NCBI GenBank assembly: GCA_032719365.1
Contig: CM064873.1
Coordinates: forward strand, 10,884,501-10,948,500
From: Prinsepia uniflora
Taxonomy: Eukaryota > Streptophyta > Magnoliopsida > Rosales > Rosaceae
Reading direction: 5' to 3'
Length of the DNA stretch: 64,000 bases
Shown here in pieces: positions 9,990 to 20,421 of the stretch (its first letter is position 1; each line of letters begins with the position of its first letter). The position numbers and the translations under genes were made by a program. The notes below the pieces were generated by a model. That model did no database searches, had not been told where the DNA came from, and was given only the letters and a program-made list of their open reading frames with translations.

Positions 9990-12900
9990 ATGGTAGCTAT
10001 GAACATGTCAGAAAACGATGATCAAAACGAGCCAAACAAATGGAATCTTGAAAGAATTGACGTTGACCCCATGGTCGATGTGCCTTTAAATCCCGTCGAC
10101 ACAGAATCCAATGTGACCAAAAATTCCAATAAAGTGCCAACATTGAACAGGAATACCAGCAGCATAAGGAAGAGAAATGGGCTTCAGGGAAGCAATCACG
10201 GCGGCTGCCGCGGGGGAGGGGATTCGGCCGAGAAAGAAGGGATTAAGAGCTTGCGTTTTCTTGATAGGACCGTCACCGGGAAAGAAGCAGAGGCATGGAA
10301 GCATATTGAGAAGCGGTTTCATCAATACGCCGAGGATGGTAGGCTACTTAGGGATAAATTTGGGATTTGCATCGGTAAGAAACCTGGCCCTTTTTGTAAT
10401 TATGTAACATGATAGCAAAGTGCATGAGACTGTTAAAGATTTTGTTTTGTAGGGATGGGAGGAGATTCGAAGGAATTTGCAGGCAAGCTATTCGATGCAT
10501 TGTCTAGGAGAAGAGCAGTATCTGCAAAAGCTGGGATAACTCTTGAAGAATTGAGGTTGTTTTGGGAAGATATAACCAGTGATGACATGGAAGCCCGGCT
10601 TCAGATATTTTTCGACATGTAAGAAAGAACACTCTCCATTCTTAAAGTTGTTACTTGGAAAACACCAAGAAAAAAAAAACAAAAAGAAGAAGAAAGAATA
10701 AGTGAAGTTGATGATTTTGTTAGGTGTGACAAGAATGGCGATGGGATGCTCTCAGAGGAAGAGGTAACAGAGGTGAGAGACGCTAGCTAATGTCATTTTC
10801 TTTAAATAATTCCATGTTAGTGTGAATCATGTATATATTTCTAAAGTTTGTTATGAAAAGGTTATAGTTTTGAGTGCCTCCACAAACAAGCTGGCGAAGC
10901 TTAAGCTGCGAGCTTCGTCGTATGCATCTTTGATCATGGAAGAGCTTGACCCAGACCACAATGGATACATAGAGATGTGGCAGCTAGAAACCCTACTGAG
11001 AGAAATGGTTGTGTCCCGAGAAAATGAAAAGAGTGGAATGAGAAGGCAATCCCTCACAAGAACCATGATCCCGAAAAGATACAGGACTCCTATCAGCAAA
11101 TTTTTATCTACAACCGCAGAACTTGTGCACGAAAACTGGAAGAAAATATGGATCGTGACATTTTGGTTAGCCGTAAACATAGGCCTTTTCTCTTGGAAGT
11201 ACAAGCAATACCAGCAGAGAGGATTATACAAACTCATGGGTGTCTGCATTTGTGTTGCCAAAGGTGCTGCTGAGACGCTCAAGTTCAACATGGCCCTCAT
11301 TCTTATCCCAGTTTGTCGGGGAACTCTCACTGCGCTTCGGTCAACATTTCTCACCAACTTAATCCCTTTCGATCACAATATCAATTTCCACAAGTTGATT
11401 GCGCTGGGAATTACAATCGGGACTGGTCTGCATGCTATCTTGCACCTAACTTGCGATTTTCCAAGGTTGGCAACATGTCCAAATGATGAGTTCATGGAAG
11501 TTGTGGGGTCTTACTTCTACTACAAGCAACCAACCTACATGGACCTGGTTAATACAATTCCAGGCTACACTGGGATTCTCATGACGATTCTCATGGCCTT
11601 TTCCTTCACTCTGGCACTGAATTCAATGCGAACAAATGCCAACATACCGTGGCCACTCAACTGTTTGTCAGGGTTCAATTCCTTCTGGTATTCACATCAT
11701 TTGCTGGCTCTAGCTTATGCTCTCTTTGTCGCACATGGTTACTTCCTAGTTTTCACAAAAGAATGGTACAAGAAAACGGTATGATATCTGCTGTTTCTTA
11801 TTTAGTCATTTTCAATGTCGAATTCCAGGTTGAAATTCATCGTGCTGAGTCAATGTTGTGTGTTTCTTGCAGACATGGATGTATATTCTTTTTCCTATCT
11901 TTCTATATGCAATCGAGAGTTTTATCATAGTCGTCAAAGAGATTAATCACCCTGTACATGTCAAAAAGGTCAGGACCAGAAGTTGTACCATATATCAACT
12001 GAAAATCTATACAACTCGATCTAATCCATCTATGATCATCTTCTTCTTTGATGAATATTGCAGGCGGTAATCTATACAGGAAATGTTCTGGCTTTGTACT
12101 TGAGCAAACCTCAAGGATTCAAGTACAAAAGTGGAATGTACCTCTTTCTCAAGTGTCCTGACATTTCAAGTTTTGAATGGTAATAATTTGTAAAATTACA
12201 GGGCCATGGTCAGAAAGCCATAATGTCTTTATACTCAGATACTTGATGTAACAATGCAGGCATCCCTTCACCATCACCTCTGCCCCGGGGGATGATTACT
12301 TGAGTGTCCACATACGAAGTGTGGGAGACTGGACTTCAGAGCTTAAACAAAGGTTTGAAAAGGTAATATACACTTTTATTTTCTCTACGTATCGAAACAT
12401 GCCCTTAAATGTTTCCTGAAACATTTGTGCAGGTCTCGGGTCAGCAACAAAGTACACAAACTAGAAGGGGAAGTCTTGTTAGAATAGAAACGAAAGCGCA
12501 TTCAAACTACACTAATGGAATTGGAGGGTGAGCAGATCATCTTGGCCAAGCCAAGCGTGCTTTTACTGCAACTTCTAACTTGTATATTTGTATGACAGAT
12601 ATCCAAAGATCGTCATTAAGGGTCCATATGGAGCACCTGCTCAAAAATACACAAACTTTGACATCTTGTTGCTAATAGGTCTGGGAATTGGAGCAACTCC
12701 CTTCATCAGCATCATAAAAGACATCATAAATCGAATAAATAACAATGCTTATAGTTCTGTAAGTCAAGAACCAAAAGACTTCTTGACACTTTGTGGGTAT
12801 GGGGACTTTTTTATGTAAATTGTAACTAACGATTGAAGTTAGTTAACTCATGATGCAGGAATCGGTAAGGAGCAACCGGAGCTACAAGAGCAACAATGAA

Positions 12901-13657
12901 ACATCCTCAGAAGCCGAAGTAAACCTTTCCAATGGTGGTGCTCAAAAAAAGGGTCCAGAAAGAGCATACTTTTATTGGATAACAAGAGAACAGGCTTCTT
13001 TTGAATGGTTCAAAGGTGTGATGGATGACATTGCAGAATGTGATCAAAAGGTGAGTATTAAAAATTGAAATTCCGACCACCATCCACTCTGTCTCACTTG
13101 TGTTTTCACTAATGTCCGTTGTTTTGCAGCACATGATAGAAATGCACAACTATCTGACAAGTGTCTATGAGGAAGGAGACGCGCGATCTGCTCTTATTGC
13201 CATGGTGCAGAGGCTGCAACATGCCAAGAATGGAGTTGATGTCGTCTCAGAAAGTCGGGTATGAATCTCACTTAGAAACATAGCGTACCACACAAGTATT
13301 GCTTATGCCATGGATCTCATTTCTGAAATGTAACTGTGTGACAGATAAAAACACATTTTGCAAGGCCTAATTGGAGAAAGGTGTTCACTGACTTGGCTGC
13401 CGCCCATGAATCATCTCGAATAGGTATGCTAAATCATCACTTTAATGTCCTGTTTCGTTTCAAGCTCATGCCTACTACTAGGCTCGGAGTCTTCAAGCTA
13501 GCTACTTGTATTTTAAGGTTTACTACCACTGGTCTTCATTGTTTTAGGTGTCTTCTATTGTGGAAGTCCAACACTCGTCAAAACGCTAAAGCAACTGTGC
13601 CTAGAATTTAGCCTACATTCATCAACCCGTTTCCAGTTCTACAAGGAGAATTTCTAG
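9990..13657 (+). CDS. RBOH: Respiratory burst oxidase homolog (NADPH oxidase), RBOHH/J-like, 13 coding exons
   Basis: Plasma-membrane NADPH oxidase that passes electrons from cytosolic NADPH through FAD and two hemes to O2, producing apoplastic superoxide. Proposed coding exons: 9990-10374, 10453-10618, 10724-10772, 10861-11778, 11873-11968, 12064-12179, 12260-12362, 12433-12527, 12599-12758, 12859-13050, 13130-13258, 13345-13423, 13548-13657. All introns are GT-AG and the join is open for 865 residues. Visible features: NADPH_Ox N-terminal domain ([12 protein letters not shown]), EF-hand loop [12 protein letters not shown] (186-197), a second, degenerate EF-hand (230-241), ferric-reductase membrane domain with heme-region histidines (GLHAILHL, H391/H395; WYSHHLL, H479/H480), FAD motif HPFT (578), NADPH motifs GPYGAP (651-656) and GLGIGATP (670-677), and C-terminal YKENF. 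Ca2+ binding and N-terminal phosphorylation regulate this family. The LDRTVTGKE and [16 protein letters not shown] signatures suggest the pollen-type H/J clade (inference). In-frame ATGs at 9999 and 10005 are alternative starts. Confidence 0.95.
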
Positions 13658-14111
13658 AGAATAACCAGTTATCCATATTGTAGTGATATTCTTTGTACAG
13701 TCAGAAGAAAAAGGATAATTTTATTGTAATAAGTAGGTATTACAGTCATGGATAATATTAATTATATATGTCGATCATCCATCCAGCCCTAATATGAGTG
13801 ATAAGTATCTGTAAATCGCATGGTCGTAATGCGTACTTTTTTATATATATTTTTAGCTCATGTAATTAAGTAATGTAGTTATTACCTTTGTAAATGCCTA
13901 TATAAGGTTATGTACATCATGAACGTTTCAATATATAGTAGAAATACAACACTCCTTTAGTTTTCAGTTTTCTTCATCTAGTCGTTGTGGATACTCTAAA
14001 AAAATATTCATTCATTCATTTATAGAAAGAATTAAAATAAAAGGGAATATTGAACTTCAAAGAGCAAAGTATGAATTTTAGAAGTGAGATTAATAGTGTC
14101 AACTTTCTTCG
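13658..14111. other. 3' flank of RBOH
   Basis: Probable 3' UTR and AT-rich intergenic DNA. Several TTATTGTAATAAG-type AT-rich stretches near 13720 could serve polyadenylation. No other gene is seen. Confidence 0.4.
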
Positions 14112-14434
14112 AACAAACCATATGTAAAAAAACATAAATAGATTGTAGGCTATTTTTTAATTTCATACTCATTTAATTACACATCTACAATCGTATACTC
14201 AAGCTATTATAAACCCTAAAAATACCCCTTCTATTAGCCAATTCATTAACGAAGGTGTTAACTGCTTATGTAGCATGTTCTCCCCTCTCTTACGAGAAGG
14301 TCTTGTGTAGGGAAGCCTTATGAGGCAGCCCTCTCGCATAGGATGAAGTCGGATGAGTCGAATCAGGTGGATGGCTCGACCTTCCTAACAACGTCACAGA
14401 AGCATTTAACACTTACACTCAAGAATGGTTAGCA

Positions 14435-14473
<39 letters not shown>

Positions 14474-14584
14474 GTGAAATTAGAATTTTTAGCAATGTAG
14501 GTATTCGGTTATAAATGCCTAATAAAATAGGTATAAAAATAAAAAAAATAGCCTATAATTTTGAAAGTTTTACGTAGTTTGTTT
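14112..14584. mobile_element. Inverted-repeat (MITE-like) element containing a G36 run
   Basis: The left end (from about 14112) and the reverse complement of the right end (to about 14584) align around TTRTAGGCTATTTTTT and through flanking ACAAAC and GTAAAA blocks for roughly 60 bp. This suggests a small non-autonomous TIR element of about 470 bp. The interior includes an unrelated GC-richer block (14270-14400) and then a pure G tract. No target duplication is evident. Confidence 0.4.
14437..14472 (+). repeat. Homopolymer of 36 G
   Basis: An uninterrupted run of 36 G residues after AGCAGA and before TGTGAAATT. Nothing comparable exists elsewhere in the window. Such a tract can form G-quadruplex structures and is very prone to length error in sequencing, so its true length is uncertain. 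Confidence 0.9.
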
Positions 14585-15755
14585 TATGTATAGTGGTGAA
14601 ATGAAAAGTTTCAAGCGGGGTGCAGCCTCGACATGTCGTTTGGGGCCATCCTTTCCATCAATAATAAAATGTCGATTCGTGCTGTCTCTACGATTTGTCG
14701 TTGATTGGATTCATTAGACATATCATTTTGTAGAGTCGTTTGGTGTATTATCAACCACGCTCTTGTTTGAACGTCATTATGTATAGAAGCTGTCATTTTC
14801 TTATCTGACACAACAATGTTGCAAGATTGTAACCTAACAAAACTACAAAACAACCAAGGATTGTTTTGGAGCTCAAATTACTCGTCGCTCACAACATACC
14901 TACATACTCCATCCATGTGAATATGTATATATATATATGGTGTGGTTAAAATCTGTCAAAATATTTACATATATGTGTTTAGGAGTACAACTAGCTGAGG
15001 CCATTCGTTAATTTTTTTTTTTTTGACCTTTTCATATTTGAGATGGAAGTAGAGTTTCTATTATACACTGCTATTTTATTTTTAACATGAATATACCGTC
15101 GAATGTTTACATTACAATTGATAATAAAATGATCGCATATATTAATAAATAAAAGGAGCGGTTGATGATAAAAAACCGAAATATATATTTAAATAAAATA
15201 GACAAATTGTATTGCATTGACTTGTTCGAAAGGTCCAGGACCTAAGTGAAACTGAAAAGCTGAGTTGTACATGACTACATTATAATACACTCATGGATGG
15301 GATCAATATATCAGTTGTTGAAGTAACAAGAAGTACTGGGTTTGCATCATGTCAGCTTTAAATCTACACACAAGAGACAAGCTAAGAATTCCAACAAAGA
15401 AATATATTGCAAGCATAAGACTACCCTTTTTAACCTCCATCCGCTGCATGCAATATTTCAGAACGGCTGCAAATACAACAGTAGTCACTTTGTCTCCAAC
15501 GTTAATTACTTGAATATCATTTATCGATTACTTCTCTAATACATATGAATTTAACATACACCGTAGACAGATGGATCGACAGCTATTAGACCCATAACCC
15601 TACCATTACTCAGTAGACAAACGGGATCCTTCATATCGACCACATGCATAACAGAAACCCAAGACACTAAGCAATTAATCTCACAAATGGTTTTAATTTT
15701 CAACGACGTACGTAGTAGTGCACCACCGATTTTTCGCTAACGAAGTTGAGTTTGT
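14585..15755. other. Intergenic DNA and probable 3' UTR side of WOX3
   Basis: No supportable gene. A minus-strand open frame of 80 codons at 14611-14853 has no recognisable domain and no splice context. The last 200-300 bp before 15756 probably hold the WOX3 3' UTR. Confidence 0.4.
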
Positions 15756-17015
15756 TTACTGAGGGGAAGAGATGAGAGGGTTGGATGTGGACGATTCTTC
15801 TTTGAGATTCGTGATAGGGAAGAGTTGAAGGGTCTTGAGGGGTGGTCTCGTGGTAGCTGTTGTAGTAGCTGTTGTTGTAGCAGAAGTTGCACTACTTCTA
15901 GTATTAGAACACCATGGGGAGGGTGGGCCCACATCCATCATCGTCATCATCCAATCACGCCCGTACATACTCATTACGGACTTCTCCATCTCCACCCTCT
16001 CTGGGATCTCCATCTTATTCCACGTGTAGTTCATCACTGCATCTTCAGCGCCCGCCTATGTGTAAGTGCCCGAAATCAAAGAGAACTCAGTCGTCAATGC
16101 CAACACATAGCATTATATTCCGACGAAAGAAAAAGAAAAAAAGAAAAAAAACTAATCAGCAGTAAAATTAGTTTGAAGAAATTAATTTACAAATCGATAT
16201 ATGATATTAACACGTTACGTGATGCAATAAGAAACCTTATATATTATTATTAGATAGTCGGGGAAAAAGAACAGTTCTGTCCTTTCCGTACTTTCCCTTT
16301 CATATATAGATGTTTTTGTCATTTACGATAATTATATATTGCTTCAAAAAAGAAATTGAAAGGGTGATGAGGAGACTTGCATCACTAACTTAATTAGCTA
16401 CAATAAGAGAGTTAATTAAGATGAAATAATACTCGAACCCTAACAAAATCGCTCCCTGAATTTATTGTCATTTCATAATATGATTTATAAAATAAATGGT
16501 AATCTTTGAGAGAGATAGTACGTTAAACTTTCTCTCGTAAAAAACGAAAAATGATGTCTACATATGATATATCTAACCTGAGGAGGAAGAGCGAGAGTTG
16601 ATGAGTAGTTGCTTGGATGAGAAGAACGTTGGTGGTGAAGAGAAGATGAAGGAGGAGATTCAAGGTAGCCAAGAAGGGCTTGGTGCTGATGCTGATGGTG
16701 GTAAGGGTAATTATGGTAATGATGAGAATTGTGATGGAGATTATGATAGAGGAGTTGTTGTTGGTGGAGTTGCTTACAGAGCTTTCTCCTGAGCTTCTGT
16801 CTGTCTCTTGCCTTGTGGTTTTGGAACCAGTAAAATACATTTTTGCCCTCAATCTTGCCATAGAGAGAGAGCTGGGAAGTGATGTGTTGGATTTGAGAGG
16901 CACTTGGGGTTCTGATCCCTGCCCTATACATCTCTTCAAGGATCATCAGCTGCTCTGGGGTTGGGCACCATCTTGATGATGATGGTGATGATAAAGAATG
17001 AGGTGGTGGAGCCAT
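15756..17015 (-). CDS. WOX3: WUSCHEL-related homeobox protein WOX3 (PRESSED FLOWER type)
   Basis: Nuclear homeodomain transcription factor. In Arabidopsis the orthologue PRS/WOX3 promotes lateral-organ margin growth and stipule formation. Coding exons on the minus strand: 17015-16578 and 16055-15756, joined by a 522-bp phase-0 GT-AG intron (donor CAG/GTTAG, acceptor CACATAG/GCG), giving 245 residues; Arabidopsis PRS is about 244. The WUS-type homeodomain occupies about residues 15-80 ([19 protein letters not shown] near its start, then [22 protein letters not shown]). A Q/H/N-rich linker follows. The second exon has the WOX3-specific YGRDWMM block and the WUS box TLQLFP (residues 221-226), which recruits TOPLESS-type co-repressors. 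The start at 17015 (MAPPPHS) is the first in-frame ATG; farther upstream the frame has only non-ATG codons and a stop. Polypyrimidine leader sequence precedes it. Confidence 0.96.
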
Positions 17016-18793
17016 TTGATTGGTTGATGAAATTGGTGGTGGGTGCAACCGTGCAAATAGGAAAAAGCTGGGTGGTTTTTATGTATGGAGGGCGGTGGAC
17101 GGGGTGAAAGCCTGAAAGGCAAGGTGAGGTATAAATACGTAGACAAAGAGAAAGATACAGTAGGTAAGTAGAGGGAAGAGTTAAAGAGCCGGGGGACAAA
17201 AAGAAGGAAGAGGGAGAGAGAGATGGAATCTTGTATTGGATTTAATATTGAAAATATTTGTATTTCGGTAAGTATCTTCTTATATCACCTTTTCGATTTT
17301 TTAAATTTTTTTAGGAATTATATTCTTCGTCCTCTAAATCATTAAATCAAGATATTATATGTATACAAATCAACGAAATTAGAGGTTATTTCGTCATTCA
17401 TATATATAAAATAACTAACAATTAAGATCCTCATGATTAGCCGTCTATTTAGTTAATATATGTGAATGACTAAACAACTTCTAATTTTATTGATTTTTTA
17501 CGAATAGTTTCTTGACGTGATAATTAAGAGAATGAACAGGATTTCGATTAAAATATAAATACAAAGATAATTTGATAATTGAAAGGGTGATACGAGAATC
17601 TACCACCAAGATGAGATGTAAATACTGTCTTTTCAATATGTCATTCCTATATTATGATTCTTGGTGTATGATTAAGTTTATTAGTATGAAATATTTAAAT
17701 TTAAATATTTTTTTTCCTTCCCAGTGGAGTGGAGCCTGCCTGAATGAAGGAAGAGAGAAATGTGGGTTAAAACTTAAAAGAGAATAGTGTGGTCACTGTG
17801 GGGTGAGGCAGCAGCAGTAACGCTTCCCTGAGAGGGGCATTCAAGTGTGCTCTGCTTTCAGTCGTTTGCAAAAACACTCGCTGACTCACTCCCTCACTCG
17901 ATCACTATTTAATCTTAGAGAGAGAAAGAGAGAGAGAAGGGGTTAGAACTGAATGATTATGTCATGATGACGCAGGACATGTACAATTACTTTATGCACA
18001 GAATTGTTGAAAAAGACGGGCCATGTGTACGTGATGGTGTGTTGGATTTTTGAAGCAGAGAGAAGGCATGCCCTTGCCTGGCCGCCCTGCCCGCATGACT
18101 ACATGATTCACGCAATTGGAATTTCCAATGCCTGGGCGCGTAATGTACACGCGCTACATTTACTCTAAATATTCTTATAGAACTGCTGCATTAAATATAT
18201 TTACTGTTAGGATTAACTAAATACACACAGATTAATTAATTAATCAAGCCATAACTCACAGGGTGCAATTGAATACGCATATACAATTTTGCAAAGAGCA
18301 AGGATATTGCATGCATGCATGCAGCTCAATTCTCGAAGATCGAATATTCTAAATTTCAAATTGTAAAAAGAATCAAATAAGTTGGGAAAAAGAAGAGTCT
18401 CATATATATATATATATATATGATGAAATAAATGTGGAGTTTCCCTAAATTGACCAGCAGATTCTCTTTCTTTGGGTTCCCCAATTGGGAAAAACAATCC
18501 CCAGCTCAAATTCAACCTCCAGCTGATTGCTCAATTCAATCAAAGGCAGGGACATCAGCTTTCTTTCTTTTCGGTTTCTCTTCCCAAACTGATTCATCTG
18601 ATTGCTATACCATTAACCGACAATCTACAAACTGTACACAAAACGTAAGCAAGCTTATCTCCACGTCTATACCCTACAATACAAAACTCATAATATACAT
18701 AAAGCCATTTACTTTTGAATTCCATCCCCACTCTCTATTCTCCATTCTCCATTCTCCAATTCTCCATGCATGTGATTTTCTTTGACTTCCTTG
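17016..18793. promoter_or_regulatory. WOX3 upstream region up to the transposon nest
   Basis: On the minus strand the first 200 bp upstream of WOX3 are CT-rich (17160-17225), as in a plant 5' leader. Farther out there are GA-rich tracts (17917-17940), a GCATGCATGCATGC repeat (RY-like motif) at 18310-18322 and a short (AT)n tract at about 18400-18421. No other gene is seen. The region ends abruptly at the copia LTR. Confidence 0.45.
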
Positions 18794-19291
18794 TGTAAAC
18801 CGGTTAAAGTCTACTTAACCAAACAACAACAAAAATCACAAGTATATTGATTCAATATTAAGTGGATACATGTATAAGCATGAGTTGAGAATGAAACCTG
18901 GTTTAGCCATTCCTACAGCTAGTAGAACTCGACACCAGGAAAACACGAACTGATCACCTGCACTGTTCTTCTCCTCTCTATCAGAACTGAAGTGATTAGC
19001 CTTTGATAGGTTTCAAGGCTTAATCCTTATTAAACACACACACTGAGAGAGCAAAGATCAATGTCGTTTTTATACTGCCTTAGGAGTCCTAATCGATGCA
19101 CCTATTATACAATCAATAGGAGTCCTAAGCAACCAAGGTTTGATACCAACTAGGTTAATTCCTTAACCTTCCCGTACAAGGATCCTTAACTAGGAGAGTT
19201 TCATTGATTTTAGACTCTATTGGGATCCTAGTCATCAAATGCTCGTGACACTTGCATCACAAGTCATCAACTTATACTCATATTTCTTACA
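18794..19291 (-). repeat. Copia 3' LTR (498 bp)
   Basis: Nearly identical to 56020-56518. The plus-strand ends are TGTAAACC and TTCTTACA. It contains a TATA-like TATAAAAA on the minus strand (19067-19074), matching the 5' LTR promoter position. Confidence 0.93.
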
Positions 19292-19303
19292 TTCTCCCAC
19301 TTG
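19292..19303 (-). other. Copia polypurine tract
   Basis: On the minus strand CAAGTGGGAGAA directly precedes the 3' LTR, the expected site of plus-strand DNA priming. Confidence 0.75.
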
Positions 19304-19851
19304 AGTATAAGAGAGACTCTGCAAATTCACACATGACTCATCCCAATAGTGATCACTGAGTCCAATATCAACTCAACTGAATCATATTCATAGCTGTCAC
19401 TGTTATCCCATACTCACAGAATTATGAGAGCTTTGATGCAACTCTGCATCATTGCCTCACAACCACCATGAACATGTGACAACAGCACAATACTGCAATT
19501 CCTGGTCTAAAATAGAACCAGCAAGTACTGTGTTAATAGTACTCCCACGTTTTGATCATTCCTTAACATGAATCATGAAACTCACATGTAATTCATCTAA
19601 GACAAATGGAAAACCAAAGTAACAATGATCCAAACATTCAAAATCAAAACACTTGTAATTTCTGACAAGGGTAAACAAAACAAAAACTTATGAGTACAGT
19701 GCACAACCAGAATAATCCTGATGCACTTAATTTATCCGCTCACAGTTACTACTATTGCCTTTTCCCTTTCATGAATTAATCAAGCTTAGTATTGAAAACA
19801 CATATGAGAACTACAGTTCAAATCAACTAAATAAACAACTTAAAAAACACC
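19304..19851 (-). other. Copia 3' untranslated region
   Basis: Non-coding stretch between the RNase H stop and the polypurine tract. Nothing else is recognisable. Confidence 0.6.
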
Positions 19852-20421
19852 TTACTCCCACTGATGAAATAAATCAAAAGAAGCAGTAAGTCCCATGTTA
19901 CTGACATGAGCTTTAAATTCATTCACTGGTAATGCCTTTGTCATAGGATCAACAAGCATCAACTTGGTGCTCAGGTGAATCACCTCTATAATCCATTCCT
20001 TGACTTTCTCTTGAACCAGTAGATACTTCACTTCCATTAACCGTGTGGCAGAGGTCCTTCTGTTATTCTTAGAGAAGAAGACAGCAAAAGTGCTATCACA
20101 ATAGAGAGTGATATGCCTGCTGGTTGAGTCGATCACCACAAGCTGTTCCATAAAATTCTTGAGCCACATTGCCTGTTTGGTAGTTTCATAGACATCTATG
20201 AACGCTGCTTGCATAGTGGATGTGGCAATCGTGGTTTGTTTTGCAATTTTCCAAGATACTACCCCTCTTGTCATCATGAATATGTAACCACCAGTGGATT
20301 TCCTGTCCAGAGGACAGCCGGCTAGATCAGAATCTGAATAGGCTGTTAACTCGAGGTTATTAGTTCCAACATATACCATCATAAAATCCTTTGTTCTCTG
20401 TAGACATCTGAGAACTTTCTT
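19852..20421 (-). pseudogene. Copia pol: RNase H domain
   Basis: The minus-strand frame begins KVLRCLQRTKDFMM at the solo-LTR boundary and continues through AYSDSDLAGCPLDRKSTGGY (canonical copia RNase H start with catalytic Asp), then ALPVNEF near the end. It joins directly to the RT segment at 23614-24511 once the solo LTR is ignored. The expected catalytic acidic/His pattern is only partly kept. Confidence 0.88.

Noticed and set aside
10851..11357. Open frame of 168 codons on the minus strand
   Set aside because: Exact antisense of the large RBOH exon 4.
14611..14853. Open frame of 80 codons on the minus strand
   Set aside because: No recognisable domain, no splice or leader context, in AT-rich intergenic DNA; not distinguishable from chance.
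18050..18110. TGCCTGGC-containing stretch considered as a miR160-like precursor
   Set aside because: Only the first eight bases fit the mature miR160 and no foldback partner is nearby.
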